Source of the DNA: Kitagawia praeruptora
Lineage: Eukaryota > Streptophyta > Magnoliopsida > Apiales > Apiaceae
Direction of reading: 5' to 3'
DNA length: 64,000 nucleotides
NCBI GenBank assembly: GCA_037693485.1
Contig: CM075353.1
Coordinates: forward strand, 62,391,501 to 62,455,500
A program made the translations under genes and the position numbers. Shown in pieces: positions 35,790 through 48,224 of the stretch (position 1 is the first letter of the stretch; every line of letters starts with the position of its first letter). A model generated the notes under the pieces. The model worked only from the letters and a program-made list of their open reading frames with translations, was not told where the DNA came from and ran no database searches.

Positions 35790-38700
35790 TGTAAGAACCC
35801 AGATTTTCGGTAGAATTAAAACTTTTCTTATTAAGAATAAGTATATACGTGAATAGTGTTTGTCATGCGTGAATAGTAATTTATGGATGAATAGTGATTT
35901 TGAGGACCAAGAAAATTTTCACGCCACCCTATGTACAAGACATGGTATGTATATTTCGAAGTCATATTAGTGATTCACGGAGCAAATAAGTGTATGTAAA
36001 GACGATCGGAATTCAGAAATTCCAATTTGTATTCTGGTGTAATATTTGACCGGGAAGTGAATTATATATTATTCAAGAAATGAGATATTAATTTTGAGGA
36101 ATTAAAGATTTAATATGTTAGGATTTTATTATATTTGATTCGAGGATTTAGAACGAGAACCACTGAGACGTTACAACAAGATTAAGCGATTGAGCGAACG
36201 AAGCATGGATTAAGGATATGGTATATTAAGAGTCCAAGGAAGGATATATTATGAGAAAGAAAGAGGATTGAGAATAAACTCTTAGAATTGAGAAATAGAG
36301 AATGCTTGAGAAAGCGGGAGAACGTTTTCTGAGATAAAGAGAAATAAACAAGGGATGCTGGAATTAATATCCGTTCGAGGTATTATGCCATATTAGAGCA
36401 ATAATATGCAAAGTATTAGTTGTAACGTATTAATTTTATTCACGAAACAACAATGGAATCCAATTGGTGGGAAAGAAAACAAAGCCAAGGGACTTAAGTG
36501 CAAGAAACAAGAGATAAGGACTTAGGTGCAAAAGGAGGAAGGACTTGGTTGCATTTTAAGTGGATAAGAATCCAAGGGAGCCAATGGGAGTGTGACACCT
36601 AGCAAGGATAAGGATGCATCCAAAATATCTAGATATATATTACATGTGTAAGCATTATTGGAGATAAAGAACAAAAATCAAAAACCAAGAAACTCCATTT
36701 TCTCTCCATTCTGCCCAGCAGAACTTCCTCTCAGTAAAACGGGCCTAGAGCCTTCATTACTCAATGAAATTTTTTGTTCTTTATATGGTTAGAAAGCTGT
36801 GAAGACGCTCTACAACTTTCATTCAGGAGCCTCGACCAGGAAACGAGCGCAAGGGCTTCGTTTTGGCTGATCTTTGGGGCATGTTTTTCCAATCAGGAAA
36901 CTCACTTCCATGTTCTTGATTTCTTTGGTGAGATTGAAGATGGTGAGCATAGAGTAAGGCTTCCCCAAGGTTAACCAACCTTGTTTGAGATTGTAAGAAC
37001 ATCAAGAAGGTATAAAAACCCTAACCCCTCTTGGCCATGTAGTAATTGTGATGTTTAATGTTAGATCCATGGTTATTAGTGTGAATCTTGGACATATAAG
37101 TTATGGATGATGTAGATCTTGAGTTTTGATGTTGTGATTGTGGTTTTTATGATTGTGGATAGTATATGTATCTCCATGAGTGTTATAAAGCATGAACTAA
37201 TTGAATTAGGTGTTGGTTGTGTTGTGGAATTGAGAAAATTGGTTGATCTAAGTGAATACATGCTTGCTGAGTTTTCCAGGAACTTTGACCTGCCTTGTAA
37301 CAAGGTTTTGAACCCTCAAATCTTGTCACCTGAGGTCCTACCATATATTGTTGGAAAGATAATTGAATGTAGTTTCTGGAAAAGTAAGGTTCATAACTAA
37401 GTAATGTATAGATTTTAAGTTATGGCCGGAGAAGTAAATTGTGTTTCTGGATTCCGGACTGCAATAAGTGACCCCCTTGTGAACCTTGTTTAAACCCCTA
37501 AATATTTATGTATGATCATGGAAAAATTAGAGAAGCTAGTAAATGCAGTGGGGAAGGCTACCCAAAAAGAATTGGATTAAAATATGTATTTTTCAATTTT
37601 ATAAAAATGTTGGAGCGAGGTGTGCGCAAGTGAAAAACCACTTAGGGGATTAGTTTAAAGTAGTTTTAAGAATGTTCACTTGAGTTTCGAGTTTGAGGAA
37701 TAGATTTGAGTCGAATGGGTAACGGAAGTGATAATGTGACGACATGGTCATATGAGAGGGTTAGTGGTCACAAGTGAAGTCGTTAAGTTGGTCTTACGAT
37801 TTTTTTTAAAACCTTATGATTAAGTAGCGTTGTTAAGGTACTAACGTACAAATATTGATTATGTATAGATTTCCATTCCACTTCGCGAGCCGACCACCCC
37901 AACCTCACCAAGGCAAGTTTTCCAACCCTAAGTATTTATTTTCAAAAGATTATATTCTTGATTTTACCTATGCAAGTTTACTTTTCAAAACTTATATATA
38001 AGGATTTTCACTGTTGTGTTTATAGCTTCCAAACGTATTATATGCTTATGCTTTACGAGATTATGTTGAAGTTTGAGATATATGCATATGTGTTTGTACA
38101 CCCTTGAACTTAGAATGAAAATATTGCTTCGGACAACGACTCTAGCAATATAGGTCGTAGCGGTCCAAATATACTATTGACCGGGGAGCGGTATATTATT
38201 GTATCGTGATTAAATTACGAAAACCCGAAAGGTCATTCGGGAAGTATCGTATACTTACGTATTTATTATTTTTACGTTGTTAAAAATACTCAAAAATATC
38301 TATCTTGGATTAAAAGCTTATTTTAATTAAATAATTATTTTACTAATTGTTTATATATTAAATCTAAAAATATTATTTATTAATTATCGTTCATTATTTT
38401 AAAGACAAAACTAATCCAAGATACCTTCAGCGTTTTCAAACTCGAACTCTTTCCCACCCAAAACATTTTCGAAAACCCCCGGTCAGATTTTGCTTCTTGT
38501 ACGTTTTTCAAGAATTATTGGTCGACTGAGGTCGAACTTCAACTACTCGAATTTTCTATCAAAAGGATTTTTGAAAAGAAAAGAAAAAGGGGACTCTGGC
38601 AGGTGTGGGAATCGTTGACGAACGATTCCCGGGATGTGTAAGCGGCCGTGAGCCAGGCGGTCCATCAATTATTATTCCGGCCCAGGTGTTGCCGAAGGAT

Positions 38701-39789
38701 GATTACGGATGTAGTTTTCATCGAGGGTGATTACGGATGTAGTTTTCACCCAAGGGTAGTTACGGATGTAGTTTCTATCCTTCTACTAGTAGAGAAGACC
38801 CGCGGATTGTTGGACTTGGTTGTGGCGACTGATCATCGTCAATCCTTGTCAGGTTTTTATGTTTTCTTCCAGTCCCATCCTCCACTTTTGAAAAATACTC
38901 AAACACTGCTTCTTGGGCCTAAGTGCCAAGTTGCCGATAGTGTGGTTTTTGATAAGAAAAAATTGATATTGTGCAGTATCTAGAACTGCAAGATTTTCTA
39001 TAAAGATTGGCACGTGTTAGTGCACTCTTGCAATTATTTCAAAGAATGAAATGTTTTTGAATGAGAAACCTTCTAAGCTAATGGAAGGAAAGAGGTTTTG
39101 CAATAATGTATTCCATGTACAGTATGTTAACCTTAGAGTGTTTTGCCGAAAATGATATACTCATATGTATATATATAATTTCAAACTTGAGATATATTGA
39201 AATGAGAACCTTATAAAGGATTCATATGTTATTCTTAAAGCTCCTTAGTGAGTATAAATGTTTTATTCAAACTCGGACATATATATTGTCGAGTTATGTT
39301 TTGTAATCTGAGATATATACCCATACAGTTGGGAACGTTTTCGAAATAAACCACATTATTATTTTACAAAATGGTGAACTTGCTGAGCATTATGTAGCTC
39401 ATTCTTGCTTTATAAAAACTTTTCAGAAAGAGAAGAATTTGATCGGTTAACTCCGCACCAGCAGAAGAGGAGTAGAAGATTTACCCCTGAGATGATTTAG
39501 TTCCTGATAAATACTACAGAGTAAGTCTGATAGGTTTTCAACTGTAATAGTAAGACTTGTCTTCAAGTGCAGTTGTATAAATGGAAGTGCGCAAGATTCT
39601 AGAATGTACAGATGAGTTGTAATATTTAGCGTTACTTTTGATTATCGTTTCTGAGGATCTAACTTGTATGTGCGTAAGATTGAGGTCTGGATTGATGTAT
39701 TGTTGAGTTGTAAAGTTAATACAGGTATGATATGGTTGGATGGTGATGTGACGACCTAAATCTTTGACCTCGGATTTGGTGGCGTCACA
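35790..39789 (+). repeat. 3' LTR of the LARD-like element (4,000 bp)
   Basis: Near-identical to 26066-30065 and followed by the target duplication gaaag. Confidence 0.95.
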
Positions 39790-39794
39790 GAAAG

Positions 39795-40935
39795 CGGGTT
39801 TTTTTTACATGTGATCGATGATTTTGAAAAAGGTACCAATAAATTGATGTAGTGTAGTTGTTGTGTATGTGAACATAAGCCACTTGTATCTTGAAGATCA
39901 TGAGTTCAATTTAAATAACACGAAAATCCATAACAAATTTAAATTTGTTATAGGAAGCGGGTTTTTTTACATGTGATCGACGATTTAAAAAATTATAGAA
40001 AACGGGTTTTTATGTACATGTGATTGATGATTTTCAAAAAGATACAAAAAAATTGATGTGGTGTAGCTAGGCATGGCAATTTGACACGTGACACGTGAAC
40101 ACGACACGAAACGACACGAAAAATACAGTTTTGGGTTTTAATTTTTGGTACATGAAACACGAAACTAAACGAACACGAAGTTACACGAAATATTTAGTGT
40201 CGAATATGTATTTTCATTTTTGGTACACGAAATATTATATATATATTTTTTATTTTCTATATCATAATAATTATTATATACATATTTTATTTTGCGTATT
40301 CATTAGTGTTTCGTGTATATTTAATCACTCATTTTACATATTCAGTAGTATTTCGCGTATATTTTGTGTATTCGGATATAATTGTTTCGTGTTATTTCGG
40401 GTCGTTTCGTGTAAACAAAAAGTACACGAAAATTTTGTGTACTTTTCGTGTACTTTTGGGTTGGCACGAAACGAAATGTTTTGGGTTCAGTTTTAGCTAT
40501 GAGTACACGAAATGTTTTCGTGTCGGTTTCGGTTTTAGCTATGAGTACACGAAAACACGAAAGTACATGACACAAAAGTACATGAAACGAAACGATTGCC
40601 AGGCCTAGGTGTAGTGGTTGTGTATGTGAACATATGTCATTTTTATCCTGAAGAAAAAACATTTTTTTATATTTTAATATAATAAAGGGTAAACTTGTAA
40701 TTTACTAAATAGGCTTGAAACGCCTTGTTAACATGTCATTGATGATTTTCAAAAAGATACAAAAATTGATGTGGTGTAGTGGTTGTGTATGTGAACATAT
40801 GTCATTTGTATCTTGAAGATCATGAGTTCAATTCCCAAGAAAAACATCTTTTTTTAATATTTTAATATAATCAAGGATAAACTTGTAATTTACTAAATAG
40901 ACTTGAAACACCTTGTTAGCATATAATAGATATAA
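39795..40935 (+). repeat. Repeated tRNA-derived SINE-like units
   Basis: Three related copies share a box A-like ggtgtagtggtt and, downstream, a box B-like gagttcaattcc: 39847-39911, 40056-40660 (split by a hAT element) and 40770-40840. The spacing fits an RNA polymerase III promoter. The two later copies share the 3' tail (taatataat...aaacttgtaatttactaaatag). Upstream phrases (acatgtgat.gatgattttcaaaaagatac) are repeated too. They are not functional tRNA genes. Confidence 0.6.
40068..40607. mobile_element. hAT-type MITE with cacgaaa-rich interior (540 bp)
   Basis: Terminal inverted repeats taggcatggcaat and attgccaggccta are flanked by an 8-bp duplication ggtgtagc/ggtgtagt (40060-40067, 40608-40615). 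The interior is dominated by degenerate cacgaaa/tttcgtg repeats. An ORF reading (YxKYxxF-like) is an artefact of this low complexity. Confidence 0.8.
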
Positions 40936-41108
40936 TGGATTGTGTGAAAAGGAATGAAGTAAGGAATAAAAATTCAAACATTTTTCTCAATCTCCCCCAA
41001 ATAAAAGTACAAATTTTGTTTCATTTTTTCCCCATTCCATTCAATTCAAGTGAACATAACCTAATAGACTAAACATTAAGTGTCGTTGTTCTTTCAAGTA
41101 TTCTATTA

Positions 41109-41955
41109 GAGCATCTCCAAGAGCCTCTCTATTCTAGCTCTTAACTCAAAAATTGAGGAGAGAGAACAAAAATATTGCTCCAAGAGACTCTTAGTGGCTC
41201 TTAAAAACACTAAGAGTTTCTTCTCTCTTCTCTATTTTAAGAGCAACTAGTAGCTCTTAACTGGGGATGGCAATCGGGTCGGGCGGGTCGGGTTTTGCCA
41301 AACCCGAACCCGATTCTTTTGACCGAACCCGAACCCGAAAATACCCGAAATTATAAACCCGAATCCGTTGGATACTAAACGGGTTTTGGGTACCCGAAAC
41401 CCGACCCGAAATCCAAAAATAAAAAATAAAAAATAATTTTTTTATATTAAAAATAATATAAAACATAAATATATAAAACATTTTAATTTTTATTACAAAT
41501 TAAATATTAAATATATATATAATAATAGATAATATATATTAAATGTTATATATTATGTATAAAATAATAGAAATAATAATATATATTAATTCGGGTTTCG
41601 GGTCGGGTTCGGGTTCGGATCGGGTTTGATACGGGTTTCGGGTTTTCGGGTCGGGTTCGGGTCGGTATTGGCAAAACCCAAACCCGACCCGAAAATGATT
41701 CGGGTTTAAAAATCAAACCCAAACCCGAATCCAAACCCGAAAAATTCGGGTTCGGTTGGACCCATTCGAGTCGAAACGGATCGGGTATCCATCGGGTCGG
41801 TACAAATTGCCATCCCTACTCTTAACTCATATTTTATTAATAAAAATTTGATTCTTCTCTCTCCTCTATTGAATGTTTGTATGGGTGGAAATGAAATATG
41901 AATAAAATATAAAATAAAGAGCAATTATAGAGAGCATTGTTGGAGTTGACACACA
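41109..41955. mobile_element. Possible MITE with gagcatctccaa-type ends, interrupted by a hAT MITE
   Basis: Starts agagcatctccaagag and ends gagcattgttggagttg, which pair imperfectly. This end sequence is common on plant MITEs. It is split at 41262-41826 by the next element. No clear target duplication, so borders are uncertain. Confidence 0.45.
41262..41818. mobile_element. hAT-type MITE with cgggttcgggt-rich interior (557 bp)
   Basis: Ends tggggatggcaat and attgccatcccta with a perfect 8-bp duplication ctcttaac (41254-41261, 41819-41826). The interior is made of degenerate gggtcggg / cccgaaccc repeats around an AT-rich core. No coding capacity. Confidence 0.9.
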
Positions 41956-42019
41956 AATCAATGTATTAACTTACTAAGAGCTTAATTATTTATAATATAT
42001 TTAGAAGTGAACTAGGAGA

Positions 42020-43311
42020 TGTTGAGTATGGAATACAGTAAAAGAATACAGAGGGGGGTGAATGGATTCTTGAACTTTTCTTGGTTGAGTCTGTGTAGCA
42101 GATAAGTGTTTGTGTGTGCAAAGATGTAGGTGCGGATAAAGAACAACACAAGTCACAATATCACTTTAATCTAATGTATTATTAGATAAAGGTTGATACA
42201 ATCTGTGAATACAAATGATAGTATTCTCAGCTTCGTTTTTCTCAGAGAGATATTGCTTACAATGAATATGAAAAACTTGACTCTCCAAAAGTTAATTGCT
42301 AAGGAAGTGAGGCTGTATCCTTATAGAGCATGGATACAACCTACTTACTACAAATAAGGTAGCTAAAACAAATTACTTTCTAGTCTGTCTATCCTATTTG
42401 AGTAAGAGTCCAAACGGTTACAGATTTGACTTTGCAAAGCCTGTTCAGATCCACTTCTTTAGCCCTTTGTCTCTTCTATATCTCTCCAAGCTTCTTTGTA
42501 GGCTTTCCAGAGCACGTTACAGATTGAGATCCATAAAGTGCATTGGCTTGTTGCAGGTTTCTGACTTGTACAATTTCTCCAGTATTTTGTCTCCAAGAGT
42601 GTATTCGAGAAGTGACTAAGTAAGTGATTCGAGAACTAGAATTGACTTGATCGATAACTCTGAGTTCTCAAACACTGTTATATTGACATATTGAATTACA
42701 TCTCGAATAGCTCTTTTTCATCAGGATTCCTTGAGTTGTCGAATTGAACATTTGACTTATCGAATCCTCGAGATATCGAATAGCTTTCTGAGTCCTTGAG
42801 ATATCGAATGAAACTTTGACTTGTTGACTCCTTGAGAACTCGAATACTACTTTTGACTTGTTGACTTCTTGAGTTCTCGAATAGAGTAATAGACATATCG
42901 AATCTCTGAGATATCGAATGAGATATCGAACAGTATATTCAGAGATATCGAATAGTGTCTTGAGATATCGAATCCCTGACTTCTCGAATGCTGGACTTCT
43001 CGAATAGACAAAACTACTTCTCGAATTGGTACTTAGGCAAATTCTTCACTTTCTTCAAATCCCAACTGTGATTATTTGACAGTCTTTATCTTCTTGCTTG
43101 AGTCATGAACCTTTGAACTTCTTTCAAGCATTATTCTTGACTATATAAGTACAGTTACACAACTAGGATTTGGTGCCTATTACAGGTACAGAAAAAGTAG
43201 AGACTCTACAACTAGAGGTTCCCTCAGTTAAGAGGTCATGTAAGTAATGCAAAGCATTACAAACAATTAGGCTTGTTATTTGATGTAAATAGGCATGCCT
43301 CTGTGACTAAC
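42020..43311 (-). repeat. 3' LTR of copia element 1 (1,292 bp)
   Basis: On the minus strand it runs TGTTAGTCAC...CTCAACA. It aligns with 54871-55557 with roughly ten differences in 687 bp. Within 42700-43030 the motif tcgaat, often as ctcgaat or atatcgaat, occurs about 13 times on the + strand. Confidence 0.93.
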
Positions 43312-43325
43312 AATCTCCCCCAAAT
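43312..43325 (-). other. Polypurine tract of copia element 1
   Basis: On the minus strand aatttgggggagat directly precedes the TGTTAG start of the 3' LTR. Confidence 0.85.
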
Positions 43326-43392
43326 TGTGAGTAAGATCCTTAGCCACAATTTCATGTCTGATAACAAGCCTAACATACATAAAGATAAAACT

Positions 43393-46300
43393 TTAAAAGT
43401 ACAAGTATGTAGATTGATTGAAGAAAGTACATAGAAGTATTCTTACTAGGTATGAGAAATTACAGCCATATCCTTTTGGATTCATCTCTTGAGCTTTGGC
43501 TTGAAGATTCTCATTTTTCATCTTCTCTTCAGCTTCTTTGGCTTTCTTCTTTGCATTTTCCTCCATGGCAAGAATAATATCTTCCATTGCAGTGAGTTCT
43601 TCAATTAGAGGGGAGCCTGACAAATCCTTGAGTATTTCATTCAGCTATTTCTCAGAATAGGAATTGATGTAGTCCATTCTAATCTTTACATTTCCACCAT
43701 ATTTCTTGTACTCAATGATGTAAGGATTAAACTTGACTCTGCACAGACCCATAGCTCTCAATTCATCAGTCTTAGCTTCCATTGCAGCCATCTCCTCCTC
43801 CCTTTTCTTTAGTAGCTCTTCACTGTTCTTTTTCCTTTCTGCCTGGTGATCTCTTTTCATTTTGACAAAGTCAATTAACTCCAGCTTCTATATCCTTTCC
43901 ACTCTGTCTTCAGAATCCAACATTGCAATTATTCTTTCTATGTCATATAGCCTGCCCAGTGCTGGCATGTTCCTTGTCTGAATTTCTTCTGTCTTCCATC
44001 AGTATATTTAATTTCAAGAAAATCATCAACAATGGCAACATGATAGATTCTTTGAGCCCATAGGAACTGCAGTTGGTCTTCATCATAGCTTTCATCCAGA
44101 GGTGGTAGGTTCAATCCTGGAATAATTGTCAGTGCCTTTGACTTGGATAACTTCACCCTTCTTGCAGCATGCTTGAATTTAGTCCTTCTTATATAATTGC
44201 TAGGCAGAAACTTATGACCCTTGCTTGTAGACCATTGTAGTATTCCATTAGCAGTTTGCTTTCTGAAACATACACATGGTTTCTTGACTTGAATCTCCTT
44301 CTCTTCTTGAGGTGGCAAAACAGTTGCAGAAGCCATTGAATCAGATTTTGGTAAGTCATTACTAACAGTATTCACCCTAGACTCAGAGTCTTGTGTTGTG
44401 GTGAGGTTACTGCTAGCAATGCCTAAGGCTTGCTGTTTTCCAATTTTCCTCTCATAGACTTTGCCTTGGTCATCATCATATTTCTTGTCATCCTTCTTCT
44501 TCTTCTTGTTTTCATCACCCTTATTACTCCTGTGATGTCTTCTCCTTCCATCACTTTTATCTTTATCCTTGTCATGATCACCATCCTTTCTTGGGTTGAA
44601 CTTAGCAGACTCAGGTACAATGCCAGTTGCAATGTAAGATCTGAGATAAGATATAGCTTCAAATTCTTCTATTGTTCTTACACCCTTCTTCTTGTTCAGC
44701 TTCTCAATGATGGCAATAATGAGGGGTTTGTTCTGAAGGACTAGATGCTTAGGAATGATCAGCTGCTTGATATCATCAATTCTGGTTCCAGCTTGATAGA
44801 TGATGGTTCTAGGATTTGTGATTACTTCAGGTAGCCTTGAGAGTTGATCATTCCTTAAGTCATCAAAGAGACTCTTGTTATTTTCATTCCCTTCTTCAAT
44901 CAGTCCAAGGAACACATCCACTTCTGAGTACTTTAGGCTTTGTAGAGTGTTGAAAGTCAAATGCCATATTTTTGACTTAGATACCATCATTATCTCCTTG
45001 AACCATAAGTTGTTGAATTTCCTAGGAATAACAGTGAGGTAGTCAATCTGCTCCTTCAACTCTCTCAGATAGAACTGAGTATCACCAGCCTATTCCCTTG
45101 TGGCTTTCAGAAACTCCAAGAAGGCTATATCATGATAGACATTTGAATTAGCAACTTCTTGTAGCTTGGCCTCAGTAATGACTTCAGCTTCTACAGGCTT
45201 AGCACTTTCAGATTTGAATGATGGAGGTTCATCAACTGGCATGCTCCCTGCAACCACTGTGGTTGTGATAGATTGCTTCTGACCACTAGGAGTAATGACA
45301 TGCATAGTTGGTAGAGTGACAGTTGGCAGTGAGGTAGGAGGCTCATCAACTTTGGATTTTCCTTTGCCTAGCACATTAGGTATGGATTTTGAAGCCCTTT
45401 GGTGACCACCCTCCTTTATCTGTATGCCTATCTCCTTAGGTTTCTCCCCCTTTGGATTTGAATTCCTTATCCTTTTCTCCCCCTTAGGCTTGTTGTCAGG
45501 CACAAAGGCTTTAGAAGTGACCTTTGGGTTTGAAGACTCTTCAGGTAGAGGGAGACCCATATGCTTCATCATGGCAGCCAACATAGATTGCTGATGCAGA
45601 AGAACATTAACTGTGGTGGTTGCTTGAGTGTCCAACTGATCATTGAGAAGTGCAACCTTGTCTGTAAAATGAGCATTAGACTTAGTGAGAGTAGCTACCT
45701 CCTTTTCAAGTGCATCTACCTTGCTGAACAATTCAGTAGATTTGAAGCCAGACAGGGATTGGTCTTTAAGTCTCTGCACTTCAAACCTAGACATGTCATG
45801 CACTGGAACTTCAGTTACCAGCCTGTCTCCATATAAATTCTTGAACATTGTCTTCAGCATGGCATTGGTGTCTGTGGTTTGATCAGATAGAGATTGAAAT
45901 TTATGCCCCAGACTTGTGACAGTATCCTTTAGCAGTGCTAGCCCATGATCCATCTTGGTGCAGGTGGTGTTACAGTATTTGAGGTCTTTAAACACACTGT
46001 CCAACTAAGGGAATTTGGCATCAAAGGTCCTCTTGATTTCTTCCACTTTAGTGACTGTCTTATCACACACCCTGCTGACCTCAGATTTGACTCCTTTTCC
46101 AAGATAGTGGGTAGCCTTGAGGAATCCCTTGTGTGAATCATTCATGGCCTCATACACTTCACCAGGTGTCAGAGATTTGGCATTGGATCCTAGTGAAGTG
46201 ATGTATTCCTCCCTGAGATATTGAAGTGCTTCATCAAGAGTAATATCATATTTTCCTTGCAACCAGGCATCTATATTGCCATCTCTTTCAGCATCATCAA

Positions 46301-48224
46301 CTATCTTTATCTTCTGCATCTCCACATCATCCCTATGGCATAGCAGAATGGCTTCATAGTCTGGATTAGGGATGTTGGAGGTGACCAAGTTCTGAGCAAT
46401 CTTGACAAACTCAGGAATCTGATCCACAACTAAGCTTTGAGGTGCTTCAACCGTCAATTATGGTGGAACAGACCCTGATCCTGAAGCACTGTCATGTTGC
46501 ACAGGCTTCAACCATTGTGACAGAAAGTCAAAGCTAGAGCTAGGCAAGCTAGACTCCTCAGTTACAGATGGAACTTCTGTAACCGGATGTATTGACTCTA
46601 CTACTGGTGTCTCCACAGAAGTGGGATGAGTTACACCAGCAGTTGACACAGGAACAGAGTCTCTAGTAAAAACTAGTGGAACCTTTGTGTTTGTGATGGT
46701 GTCATTAGGAGATGCCCCAGCATGCATTCCCTCACCATCTAAATGTGGGTCCTGGGTGGTGAGCAAGGTGTCATGCACCAAGTCACTTGAATTCATTGGC
46801 TCATCAAAAGAAAAGAATTATTGATGATCAATGCCTTGCTCCTCAATTGCTTGAGTTGCAGGCTGCAAAGAAATTTGAGTGGTAGATTCTGGAAGAGAAG
46901 TGTCATTTAGATTAGAGTTTGACAACTCCCCCTGAGAGATAGAGGGAGTTTCAATTATGATGTGCTCTCCACTCAGTGTTGTGCCAGCCTTATCACTCCC
47001 ATGTGCTGACTCTGTACAGGTAGGTGCATTGGGGAGGATGCTTGATTCTATAGATGCACCCTGTTGAGAGGATACATCTAGTGAACTGTTTGCCCCTGAT
47101 TTTACAACTTCAGCCATTTGTGTGACTGAAGAGGTGGTTTTAGTTTTCTTCTTCTTTGGCCTGATTAGGGGTGACTCAGGTGCCTCACTTTCTAATTCTA
47201 CAGCCAATGCTGCTTCAGACAGAATGGTTAAAGGTGCAGAAGCAACCTATTTTCTCTTCTTCTCCTTTTTACTAACATCACCCTTTTGAGAGGATGATGC
47301 AGTTGGCTCAGTGTTTGGTAGGGTGTTTGGTTGAGGTGGTTGGTTAGCAGACCCTGGGTTAGCACTGTGTTCTACTTGCTTGGGTCTAGCTAACTCAGAT
47401 TTGGAGGCAAATGTTGGCATGTTGTGAGGGTAAGACTCAAATAACTTCTGTATATGGGAAGTTATTACAAGCCTTACATCCACATCATTCCTAGTATCCA
47501 AATTACCAAAAATGAGTTTGGTCGTGGATCTAGGATAGCCTAATCTACTTTTATCTAAACCAGGTAAATCAGCCATATTTTTATCTAGATAATTAAGTAC
47601 AGAGTGAATAAACCTAGGAAAGAAGATATCATTACCTCTCTTGGTTGTGTTCTTACCAAGTTTTCCATAGAGTTCCTGCATTATGAGCTTTCCAACATCA
47701 ATTTTCCTATCATAGGCAAGTGAGTAGCATATCTGTTGAACAGGAGCACTTAGTTGGTCGAAGCTGGATTTCCTTCCACTGAATACTTGCAGGAGAGTGG
47801 CAAACACATAGCTCCACTCTTTTCGCAGATGTGCCCGTTTTAGATTTCCAACCTTGATGGTGTCTGAGTACCTTATTAGTTCAAAGAATTCCACTAGTTG
47901 ATCTTCTGTTACAAGGCCATCATACTCATTCTGGTGAAGACCCAGGGCCTTGCTCATATCCTCAGAAGTGATGCTGAACTCTTTACCAAGTATCTTGAAG
48001 TTAATGATATAACCCAGACTGCCATCATCTAGAGCAACTGTTTCTGTAATGGCAGTATTCCAAAATTGCTCCAGAATGTCTAGATACAGAGTTGGATTGG
48101 CCGTAAGTGCTTCTTTGATATAAGATTCAGACATCCATTTGACGAAACACTTGTAGTTAGCATTTGGGGCTTCGACATCACTTGAGATAGCAATGAAGTT
48201 AGTGTTGAATTTCACAGTTGCCAT
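43393..48224 (-). pseudogene. Giant third ORF (ORF3, ~1,600 codons) of copia element 1
   Basis: One reading frame runs from the ATG at 48224 to about 43975 and, after a frameshift, continues to 43393, only 68 bp before the polypurine tract. In-frame stops are at 47247, 46818, 46458, 46005, 45090, 43888 and 43645, five TAG and two TAA, all plausible former Gln codons. The N-terminal ~250 residues form a folded domain (LEQFWNTAI, HLRKEWSYVF, ICYSLAYDRKIDVG, IFFPRFIHSVLN) shared with the ORF3 of copia element 2. Ser/Thr/Pro-rich linkers, Lys-rich stretches and coiled-coil tails (for example EEMAAMEAKTDELRA) follow. Similar domains occur in many retrotransposon-derived predicted proteins of Asteraceae, from memory. 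SIRE elements have an 'envelope-like' ORF in this place, but I see no clear signal peptide or transmembrane helix. Function is unknown. Confidence 0.8.

Larger units (their letters stand above)
26066..39789 (+). mobile_element. LARD-like LTR retrotransposon, 13.7 kb, very young insertion
   Basis: Two LTRs of exactly 4,000 bp each (26066-30065 and 35790-39789) start tgtaagaaccc and end gcgtcaca. A perfect 5-bp target duplication gaaag flanks them (26061-26065, 39790-39794). A tRNA-Met primer site and a polypurine tract are in place. I found only four mismatches between the LTRs, so the insertion is recent. The 5.7-kb interior has no usable gene but holds an eroded chromovirus pol, so the element must have moved using enzymes supplied by another copy. 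Long LTRs plus a non-coding interior match the LARD concept. Confidence 0.95.

Noticed and set aside
40770..40840. Functional tRNA gene
   Set aside because: Only the box A and box B-like motifs fit. No cloverleaf or anticodon arm is apparent and the unit is repeated with a tail, so it is SINE-like.
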